Below, piece after piece: positions 1 to 5,787 of a stretch of DNA of 6,315 bases. Numbering within the stretch: the first letter of the stretch is position 1; each line of letters starts with the position of its first letter. Source of the DNA: Betaproteobacteria bacterium (GTDB taxonomy: Bacteria > Pseudomonadota > Gammaproteobacteria > Burkholderiales > UBA9220); assembly GCA_003519965.1 (NCBI GenBank), contig DOVS01000236.1, forward strand, positions 1 through 6,315, read 5' to 3'. The notes under the pieces are model-generated. The model was not told the origin of the DNA and did not search any database. It saw only the letters and a program-made list of their open reading frames with translations. The position numbers and the translations under genes were made by a program.

Positions 1-1
1 C

Positions 2-1450
2 AGAGTCATGAAGCATCTGCTGCGTATTCCCTTGCGTTACTTTGAAGTGCGGCGCGTTGGCGACACCGTCGCACACGTCCGTGAGCTGGAAAATATTCGC
101 CAATTTATCACCAGCAATGCGATCACGGTTTTATTGGACATTTTTTTCATTGGCGTCTTCATCGCCGTCATGTTTTATTACAGCGCGCTGCTAACCTTAG
201 TCGTATTGCTGTCCCTGCCATTTTTTATCGGCATTTCCCTCATTATTCGTCCCATGATGCGTCATCGGCTAGAAGATAAATTCGACCGGGGCGCCGAAAA
301 TCAGTCTTATCTGGTGGAAGCGGTAACCGGCATACAAACGATCAAGGCAATGGCGCTTGAACCCATCATGTATCGTAAATGGGAAACCGTGCTGGCGCGC
401 TATGTCACCGCATCTTTTCGCGCCGCGCACTTATCCGGCATCGCAAGCGCCATCGGTCAAGTTGTCCAGCGCGGCGCCACCTTGGCCATCCTCTGGGTTG
501 GGGCCACACTCGTCATGAAAGGCGATCTTACTATCGGCCAACTGATTGCTTTCCAGATGTTGTCGAGCCGAGTCATCGGCCCGGTTTTGCGTGTCGTCCA
601 ACTTTGGCAGAATTTCCAGCAAGTGGGGCTATCCGTAGACCGTCTAGGCGACATCATGAATACGAGGGCAGAACCGATGGCGGGCCTTGGCAGAACCAGC
701 TTTCCGGAAATATCCGGGGCGGTTGCCATAGAGAACATCCGCTTTCGCTATAAGATCGACGGTCCGGAAATCTTGCGCAATTTCTCCATTGACATCCGTC
801 CGGGCGCCGTCGTTGGCATCGTTGGCCGCAGCGGCTCGGGAAAGAGCACGCTCGCCAAGCTGATACAGTGCCTTTACCAGCCAGAATCGGGGCGGATTCT
901 CATCGACGGTATCAACGTCCAGCAAGCGGATATGCTATGGTTGCGCCGGCAAATGGGTGTCGTGCTGCAGGAAAATTTCCTGTTTAATGGCACCATTCGT
1001 GAAAATATTGCGATTCACATGCCTAATGTTCCTATCGCACACATCGCCGAAACCGCCAAACAGGCAGGCGCTCACGACTTTATTATGGCGCTTCCGCATG
1101 GCTATGACACCCCTGTCGGGGAACGCGGCATTATGTTATCCGGCGGTCAGCGCCAGCGTATCGCTATTGCGCGCGCTATTCTGACAAATCCGCGTATTCT
1201 GATTTTCGATGAAGCGACTAGCGCCTTGGATTACGAATCGGAGCGAATTATCCAACGAAACTTGGGCGAAATTTGTCAGGGACGCACGGTGTTTATCATC
1301 GCACACCGTCTTTCCACGATTCGCCACGCCGCCATTATTCTAGTGCTCGATCACGGAGAATTAAAGGAAAAAGGAAGCCACGAAGAATTACTTGCCCGAA
1401 AGGGGCTCTATTACCATCTGTTTTCTCACCAGGAAACAACGCCCGAATGA
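2..1450 (+). CDS. Type I secretion ABC transporter, HlyB family (5' partial)
   Basis: Inner-membrane ATPase/permease that would energise export of a substrate through a T1SS channel. The reading frame is open to the left edge, so the Met at base 8 is probably internal; any N-terminal peptidase-like domain and the first membrane helices lie outside. Numbering from that Met, the exporter-type transmembrane domain shows hydrophobic helices near 38-58, 61-82 and 155-171. The ATPase domain follows, with Walker A GRSGSGKST (273-281), Q-loop Gln321, signature LSGGQRQR (377-384), Walker B ILIFDE (397-402), D-loop SALD (405-408) and switch His433. All catalytic motifs are intact. The early motif FEVRRVGDTVAHVREL is typical of HlyB-like transporters of large substrates. 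The stop overlaps the start of the adaptor gene. Family is certain; whether an N-terminal C39 or C39-like domain exists cannot be seen. Confidence 0.96.
   Translation, partial: RVMKHLLRIPLRYFEVRRVGDTVAHVRELENIRQFITSNAITVLLDIFFIGVFIAVMFYYSALLTLVVLLSLPFFIGISLIIRPMMRHRLEDKFDRGAENQSYLVEAVTGIQTIKAMALEPIMYRKWETVLARYVTASFRAAHLSGIASAIGQVVQRGATLAILWVGATLVMKGDLTIGQLIAFQMLSSRVIGPVLRVVQLWQNFQQVGLSVDRLGDIMNTRAEPMAGLGRTSFPEISGAVAIENIRFRYKIDGPEILRNFSIDIRPGAVVGIVGRSGSGKSTLAKLIQCLYQPESGRILIDGINVQQADMLWLRRQMGVVLQENFLFNGTIRENIAIHMPNVPIAHIAETAKQAGAHDFIMALPHGYDTPVGERGIMLSGGQRQRIAIARAILTNPRILIFDEATSALDYESERIIQRNLGEICQGRTVFIIAHRLSTIRHAAIILVLDHGELKEKGSHEELLARKGLYYHLFSHQETTPE
1431..1435 (+). promoter_or_regulatory. 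Ribosome binding site for the HlyD-like gene
   Basis: AGGAA lies 11 bases before ATG 1447, inside the end of the transporter gene. With the ATGA stop/start overlap it supports coupled translation and the 486-residue start rather than the longer frame from 1273. Confidence 0.6.
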
Positions 1451-2907
1451 AACGCCTATGGTTCAAATTCCTGAATTCTGGAAAGCGAGTAAGCGGCGGC
1501 GGCGCATCGTCCTCTTCTCGCGGGGAAGGCCTGACGGCGTTGGAACGGGAATTCTTGCCGCCGCTCCTGGAAATTCAGGAAACACCGCCTTCCCCCCTAA
1601 AACGCAAGGTAATGTGGGCGATTATTTTGCTCGTTGTCCTGCTAATTACATGGGCTTACCTCGGTAAAATCGATATCGTTTCCACCGCAAGGGGGAAATT
1701 TATTCCCGGCGGCAAAATCAAAGTAATCCAGCCAATGGAAAACGCCGTCATTCGCGCCATCCATATCAAGGAGGGGCAGCAGGTGCGCCGAGGAGAGCTC
1801 TTGATAGAGCTGGACCCCACCATCAATGCCGCAGCCCTGACAACTAATACGGAAAAGCTTGCCCTCAACCAGCTTGAATCGGAGCGGTTACGATCGGAGC
1901 TGACCCATACCCAGCCACGCTATCACATAGACGGGCCATCTCATGGCCTCATCGCGCTTCAGGAAAAGTTGCGTATAGCGAGCGAGGCCGCATATGCGGC
2001 TAAATTAGCGCAGGCGCGGCTGGCCGTAAGGGAAGCCGCCGACAAATTGGCGGCTGGCCGGATAATCGTGCAAAAATTGAAACAAACCGCCGCCATCGCC
2101 CGGGAACGCGAGAAAAGCGCGCGGCCGCTGGCCGCAAGCGGCGCAATGGCCCGCAACGCCTATCTACAGTTAAAGCAAAAAGCGATAACGAATGAAGCTG
2201 GATTCGCGGCCCAGCGCAAGACGGTTGCGCAATTGAAACAGGTTATAAAGGCGGCGTTGCAACATATCGTGGAAATACGCCATGCGCATCAAGAAAGTCT
2301 CTTGAGCGATCTTGATACCCATACCGATGACCGCGCCTCGATTGAAGACCGCGTTGCTAAGTCCAAGACGCTTTATGGCCTAGACTGGTTAAGATCGCCG
2401 GTGGACGGCGTGGTGCAAAGCGTGAATGTGACGACTATCGGCAGCGTGGTTACTCCCGCTCAGGTTCTGGCCGCCATCGTGCCCAAGGGAACGCCGCTCA
2501 TTGTCGAAGCAAACCTTCCAAACAGCGAGGTCGGGTTTGTCAAGGTCGGGCAGCGGGTAGAGTTGAAGCTTGACACCTTTCCTTTCCAGATATACGGCGC
2601 CATTCCCGGCGCCGTGAGCTGGGTCAGCCCGGACGCGGAAAACGCCGCCGGCCCGGAAGCGCCGCCAGGAGGCGGGAAGCAGCAAACCCAAACCCGCCAA
2701 AGGATCAACACCATGCAATCGACAGGGCTAACCTACAAGGTGCGTATCAAGCCCGCGAGGCTGACCATCAACGTCAATGGCCGACGGGTGCCCATGGCGC
2801 CGGGGATGGCGCTGCAGGCGGATATCGTCACCGGCCACCGGCGGGTAATCGATTTTTTTCTTTCGCCCATCATAAAGTATTTGAATGAAGGGCTTCAGGT
2901 GCGTTAA
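1447..2907 (+). CDS. HlyD-family type I secretion membrane-fusion (adaptor) protein
   Basis: Periplasmic adaptor, 486 residues, linking the ABC transporter to the outer-membrane channel. I place the start at ATG 1447, overlapping the upstream stop as ATGA with an AGGAA 11 bases before it. The frame is open back to 1273, but that would put 58 extra residues inside the transporter gene. Order: charged Ser/Gly-rich cytoplasmic tail (1-54) carrying LEIQETPPSP (41-50), a motif typical of RTX-type HlyD proteins; one membrane helix (about 55-72); first half of the lipoyl-like barrel-sandwich (about 90-124); long helical hairpin (about 130-312); second lipoyl half beginning RSPVDGVVQSV (316-326); beta-barrel; and the characteristic C-terminus RRVIDFFLSPI (465-475). 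A Pro/Gly/Gln-rich stretch at about 397-427 looks like a loop insertion in the barrel. Length and ends fit a complete family member. Confidence 0.95.
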   Translation: MKRLWFKFLNSGKRVSGGGASSSSRGEGLTALEREFLPPLLEIQETPPSPLKRKVMWAIILLVVLLITWAYLGKIDIVSTARGKFIPGGKIKVIQPMENAVIRAIHIKEGQQVRRGELLIELDPTINAAALTTNTEKLALNQLESERLRSELTHTQPRYHIDGPSHGLIALQEKLRIASEAAYAAKLAQARLAVREAADKLAAGRIIVQKLKQTAAIAREREKSARPLAASGAMARNAYLQLKQKAITNEAGFAAQRKTVAQLKQVIKAALQHIVEIRHAHQESLLSDLDTHTDDRASIEDRVAKSKTLYGLDWLRSPVDGVVQSVNVTTIGSVVTPAQVLAAIVPKGTPLIVEANLPNSEVGFVKVGQRVELKLDTFPFQIYGAIPGAVSWVSPDAENAAGPEAPPGGGKQQTQTRQRINTMQSTGLTYKVRIKPARLTINVNGRRVPMAPGMALQADIVTGHRRVIDFFLSPIIKYLNEGLQVR

Positions 2908-2942
2908 CGTGAAAAGACATTATGTAACCGCCATTTTAACTG

Positions 2943-2958
2943 GCCGAGGGCTCTCGGC
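2943..2958 (+). repeat. Small perfect hairpin in the gap before the membrane-protein gene
   Basis: GCCGAG, four-base loop GGCT, CTCGGC: a perfect 6-bp GC-rich stem in the 73-base gap after the HlyD-like gene. No T-run follows, so it is not a standard intrinsic terminator. It could act as an mRNA processing or stability element separating expression of exporter and cargo genes, or be incidental. I see no convincing promoter in this gap. Confidence 0.45.
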
Positions 2959-2966
2959 AATCACGA

Positions 2967-2971
2967 AAAGG
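2967..2971 (+). promoter_or_regulatory. Ribosome binding site for the 182-residue membrane protein
   Basis: AAAGG ends 9 bases before ATG 2981 and supports that start. The nearby ATG at 2974 is in another frame and stops after 11 codons. Confidence 0.55.
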
Positions 2972-2980
2972 CGATGAAAT

Positions 2981-3529
2981 ATGCCTCAATTCGATCTGAG
3001 ATTCGTTAAAGAGACACCACTATATATTATCCTTACTTTCTGGGCGCTTATCGATGTCGTCGTAACCGTCCTTCCGCGCCTGGGCAGTGCGTTGTCGTTC
3101 GTCGATCCCCTGGTTTTCCCTGGCGTCGCGATGAACGCGGCGTGTATTGGCGGCGACCGGCAGATGGACAGCCGCCTGTTGATGGTGGCTGGCGGGCTGG
3201 CGTTTGTAGGGTTCGTGATTAATCTGATCCGGTTTCGCGACACGAAAAAATTTTACCAAACTTTCCAGAAAAACCTCCCGCCGATCAACCCAGCCAATCA
3301 ATACGATAAGCCACGATTTACTTATTATATGGTGATTGGATTTATAGGGGCGATATTAGCTTCCTTTTATAATTTTGCTTTTGGCATTTCCGGGTTTCTG
3401 TGCGATGTGATAATTGTCGGGAAATTTGTTTTTTTACATGGATTTCTAATAATTAGTATTGCATATTATGCAGCAATGCTTGCGATGTTGGGGATAGGGA
3501 AGCTGACTAGTGAAAGTCACAAAGGATAA
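2981..3529 (+). CDS. Unrecognised multi-pass membrane protein; candidate immunity or assembly partner of the downstream protein
   Basis: A 182-residue protein I cannot assign to a family. Hydrophobic stretches lie at about 13-33, 66-84, 114-137 and 143-172 (the last long enough for one or two passes), with a weaker one at about 39-55. A polar, basic segment at about 85-112 contains FRDTKKFYQTFQK and LPPINPANQYDKPR. No Sec-type cleavable signal or catalytic motif is visible. It sits between the T1SS adaptor and the probable cargo, 6 bases upstream of the cargo start, and its last codons carry the cargo's ribosome binding site, so co-expression is likely. Composition falls sharply inside the gene: about 67% GC at 3121-3180, about 25% at 3421-3480. 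By position it could be an immunity protein against a membrane-active cargo, a cargo-specific export helper, or a membrane anchor. These are inferences from context only. Confidence 0.85.
   Translation: MPQFDLRFVKETPLYIILTFWALIDVVVTVLPRLGSALSFVDPLVFPGVAMNAACIGGDRQMDSRLLMVAGGLAFVGFVINLIRFRDTKKFYQTFQKNLPPINPANQYDKPRFTYYMVIGFIGAILASFYNFAFGISGFLCDVIIVGKFVFLHGFLIISIAYYAAMLAMLGIGKLTSESHKG
3522..3526 (+). promoter_or_regulatory. Ribosome binding site of the cargo gene, inside the end of the upstream gene
   Basis: AAGGA ends 9 bases before ATG 3536 and overlaps the last sense codons of the membrane-protein gene (stop TAA 3527-3529). It fixes the cargo start and implies translational coupling of the two genes. 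Confidence 0.7.
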
Positions 3530-3535
3530 TTAATC

Positions 3536-5758
3536 ATGGCTGAGTCCAAAAATAGGGAAGCGACGGCAAATTCGATACTCGATGGCGCCACCACTTTTCT
3601 CAGTACACTTTATACTCAAGCGATAAAGAACGTCAGCGAAACGGCGGGGAAAATAGTCGAGGCGAAATTCGCTGTTGCCTTCGACGGCTACGCCATTCTC
3701 GATGGGTATCGTCAGCAAGGATTATACGGAGCAATCAAGGCGGGCGAGGGCGCGATTGGCGCAAGCATTGTTGCACCAATAGGTACTTTTTTTGGCCCTG
3801 TTGGGGCTGCAACTTTTGCAACAGTGGGAGCAGCAGCATTCACAAAAATAACCGAAGGCTATTATGACATCGGTCAAGTCATCGCGAATAACGTGGATTT
3901 TTATAGCGTGTTGCACCCGGACGAACCCAAGGGATCGACAACGATGAATGCCGTTCCGGCCAACGCAAGCGCCTCGACGCCCGCCGTGGTTAATTCTCCC
4001 GTTGCCGCCTTGGCGGGAGCCAGCCCCGATATCGGCGCTACACTCAGCGGCACGGGCGCTCATGCGGCGGTTGCCGCGCCGGGCGGCCATGCGGCCGATA
4101 ATAACGCCGCTTCTTCGATACATGAGGTAACGGCGGGAAACGCGGCTATCGGGATTACCATGAAGGCGGGAAATTTTCTCGAGACGCTGAGAACCGCGGA
4201 CGCCATGGAGCGCTATGCTTACAATACGTTGGGCGTTGCGAGTTCCGGGGATTCCCTCGATAGCGCCCGGACGATATCCACGCTGCCCAAGGTGATGGAC
4301 TTGTTTGCGAATCTTACGCCCAGTCCGGTTGTTGCCGGGAACCAAGGCGCCAGCATTCCCCTGGCCGGTATTTCCGCTCCCAGTCCCGCGACCGGCACGG
4401 CTGCTTCCGCGCCAGACACCGGTATAAATAAAACCGTTGGCGATAATACCGTTTCCGCCGGTTTATCCTCTCTAATGGGGGGGGTAACGGCGAAAAATAT
4501 CGCTGACGGTATTCCTGTGAATGCAGAGAGTTTTTTGGGGTCGGCGCAGAAGGTGGCGAATGCCGAGGAAAACAATATCGCTGCTAATATACTAGCCGCT
4601 GGCCCGGCGAATTCGCTCGATAACGCCAGCATGGACATCATGCCGCGTATGGTGGTGAATGTGGTTACGGATTCCCTTCGTCGGATGACGGGCGCGGCTA
4701 GCCCAAGCGCTAGTCTTGCTCAGGCTCTCGTCTTCGAACATCCAAACGCATGGTACGGTTATCACCGCGATTCCAGGGGAAGCTACCTCCAAAATTCGAA
4801 TAATTTCGAGGTAGGTGATGGCTATAGTGGCTCATGGGCAACTAGCAATAGCGCGATGGAACGGTGGTATGACAAATCTGATAATGACGAATCTGTGGTA
4901 ACGTATAAGTCTAGTAACCAAAATGACACTGTTAGGAAGATATTCAACTTCTATGATAACAATTTCCTCGCTGGTTCTGGGTATTCTTATAGTACTTACA
5001 CTGAGCATGATATGCTATCGGGATTCAATAGTTATGAACGTCATGTTTTCTGGCATGACAGCGATGGCTCCCATTACGCAGGATATGGGAGCAATTCTGT
5101 CAAGCAAGGCGATACGTGGCGAGACTGGTATGGGGCATCATACGATGCCGCCCTGGATAAAGGTCATCTCTTTTATACTAGTAGTGGTAGTGGCTTGGGC
5201 GCAGGCGATGTAGGGGATGAGCTTAAGAAAAATATGCAGGACGTATATAAAATGTGGTTCGACGGCGCTAGTAGCGGCTATTCTAATGTGTCCTTGACGA
5301 AACAGCGCGATGATGGCGTTCCTCCTTCTCTTCCAATCTCTGGCCTTCTTAATAGAATTAATGACTTCACCTATGAAACCTCAACGGTGGGGTTAAATAA
5401 CAGGCTCACGAGAAAAGGAAGTTTTTATGATAACGTACAATTTCATAATGGCAGCGGTTGGTCATCGTATCACCTTGATCGGCAGTACGATGCCCTAGTC
5501 GCCACAGAGATACATCACCTCAGCCGAGAAAATACCTACATGAATTATCTACATAACGATAATGAAGATTCCCTTGCGACTGTATGGTATTCTTCGGACG
5601 CCTTTCCTACTGTGCCTAATTATCGTAGCGGTCATTTTTTCCAAAACATCGCCTATGATAATACCCGTATGGACCTGACCGATAGAAGCGACGAGGCCTG
5701 GGAGGCAAAATTAACCCCCGGTTCGCATGTGGTGCCGCTGGGTAGCCATAATAGGTAG
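3536..5758 (+). CDS. Large unrecognised protein, probable non-RTX substrate of the adjacent type I secretion system
   Basis: A 740-residue protein of unknown family. N-terminal region (1-64): mixed helical, no Sec signal, no clear double-glycine leader. Residues 65-105 form a Gly/Ala-rich hydrophobic stretch with small residues every four positions (G83, G87, A91, A95, A99), a glycine-zipper-like pattern. Residues 148-260 and about 261-376 are a tandem duplication: an Ala/Pro/Ser/Gly linker followed by a core sharing VTA-x-N-x-A-x-GI, then A, FL, E and SLD-x-A. Residues 402-740 are rich in Tyr, Trp, Ser, Asn, Asp and Gly, with recurring YD pairs (445, 473, 536, 631, 651, 707), suggesting repetitive beta structure. 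No RTX nonapeptides are seen. T1SS context and lack of a Sec signal suggest export through this system, possibly by a C-terminal signal. An adhesin, surface protein, bacteriocin or contact-dependent effector are all possible. GC is high to about 4740, low to about 5640, then rises again. Confidence 0.88.
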   Translation: MAESKNREATANSILDGATTFLSTLYTQAIKNVSETAGKIVEAKFAVAFDGYAILDGYRQQGLYGAIKAGEGAIGASIVAPIGTFFGPVGAATFATVGAAAFTKITEGYYDIGQVIANNVDFYSVLHPDEPKGSTTMNAVPANASASTPAVVNSPVAALAGASPDIGATLSGTGAHAAVAAPGGHAADNNAASSIHEVTAGNAAIGITMKAGNFLETLRTADAMERYAYNTLGVASSGDSLDSARTISTLPKVMDLFANLTPSPVVAGNQGASIPLAGISAPSPATGTAASAPDTGINKTVGDNTVSAGLSSLMGGVTAKNIADGIPVNAESFLGSAQKVANAEENNIAANILAAGPANSLDNASMDIMPRMVVNVVTDSLRRMTGAASPSASLAQALVFEHPNAWYGYHRDSRGSYLQNSNNFEVGDGYSGSWATSNSAMERWYDKSDNDESVVTYKSSNQNDTVRKIFNFYDNNFLAGSGYSYSTYTEHDMLSGFNSYERHVFWHDSDGSHYAGYGSNSVKQGDTWRDWYGASYDAALDKGHLFYTSSGSGLGAGDVGDELKKNMQDVYKMWFDGASSGYSNVSLTKQRDDGVPPSLPISGLLNRINDFTYETSTVGLNNRLTRKGSFYDNVQFHNGSGWSSYHLDRQYDALVATEIHHLSRENTYMNYLHNDNEDSLATVWYSSDAFPTVPNYRSGHFFQNIAYDNTRMDLTDRSDEAWEAKLTPGSHVVPLGSHNR
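3728..3850 (+). other. Glycine/alanine-zipper-like hydrophobic segment of the cargo protein
   Basis: Encodes cargo residues 65-105, the only strongly hydrophobic stretch in that protein. G83, G87, A91, A95 and A99 fall on one four-residue register, and GTFFG (83-87) is a GxxxG motif. Such patterns pack transmembrane helices and occur in membrane-inserting secreted proteins, including the Caulobacter CdzC/CdzD bacteriocins exported by a T1SS. This is pattern resemblance only, not shown homology. Confidence 0.5.
3977..4663 (+). repeat. Tandem duplication of a ~115-residue unit within the cargo gene
   Basis: Unit 1 covers cargo residues 148-260 and unit 2 about 261-376. Both begin TP and continue as low-complexity Ala/Pro/Gly/Ser linker. 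The conserved cores (about 196-255 and 315-374) align at an offset of 119-120: VTAGNAAIGI against VTAKNIADGI, AGNFL against AESFL, ADAME against ANAEE, and SLDSA against SLDNA. The match is visible in protein and too diverged to be a recent DNA duplication. Confidence 0.75.
4477..4484 (+). repeat. G8 homopolymer within the cargo coding sequence
   Basis: Eight consecutive G bases at codons 314-317 (Met-Gly-Gly-Val), at the start of the second duplicated core. Loss of one G gives TAA directly after the two Gly codons; gain of one G reaches TGA after a few codons. It is therefore a potential slippage switch. Confidence 0.7.
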
Positions 5759-5760
5759 TT

Positions 5761-5787
5761 ACTATTAACATCGCTTCGTTAAATAGT
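5761..5787 (+). repeat. AT-rich imperfect stem-loop between the cargo stop and the TolC-like gene
   Basis: ACTATTAAC (5761-5769) can pair with GTTAAATAGT (5778-5787) with one bulged A and an eight-base loop. It begins two bases after the cargo stop codon. Its right arm contains the first bases of the proposed GTG start, so it might limit translation of the outer-membrane gene. No T-run follows, and the low GC makes it a poor terminator. Confidence 0.35.

Noticed and set aside
1273..1446. Extended N-terminus of the HlyD-like protein from ATG 1273
   Set aside because: It would lie inside the transporter gene and add 58 residues unlike HlyD tails; ATG 1447 with the ATGA overlap and upstream AGGAA fits better.
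1987..2000. 14-base palindrome GCCGCATATGCGGC in the HlyD-like gene
   Set aside because: It lies inside an Ala-rich coiled-coil coding region and has no regulatory context.
2594..2615. 8-bp inverted repeat ACGGCGCC/GGCGCCGT in the HlyD-like gene
   Set aside because: It falls on two adjacent Gly-Ala coding pairs in a conserved family stretch (YGAIPGAVSW), so it is most likely a by-product of coding sequence.
2909..2977. 22-codon GTG-initiated leader-like frame ending just before ATG 2981
   Set aside because: The ribosome binding site is weak, the composition is unremarkable, and there is no run of regulatory codons; chance is more likely.
3722..4345. 207-residue open frame on the minus strand
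   Set aside because: It lies antisense to the GC-rich Ala/Gly part of the cargo gene, is Arg/Gly-rich with no domain, and has no sign of being a real gene.
5501..5580. EIHH motif (cargo residues 658-661) followed by HNDNE, suggesting an HNH-type nuclease
   Set aside because: The expected proline and conserved Asn/His spacing of HNH/HH nucleases are not present; too weak to call a toxin domain.
3536..5758. RTX toxin or RTX adhesin
   Set aside because: No GGxGxDxUx nonapeptide repeats are present anywhere in the protein despite the RTX-like exporter.
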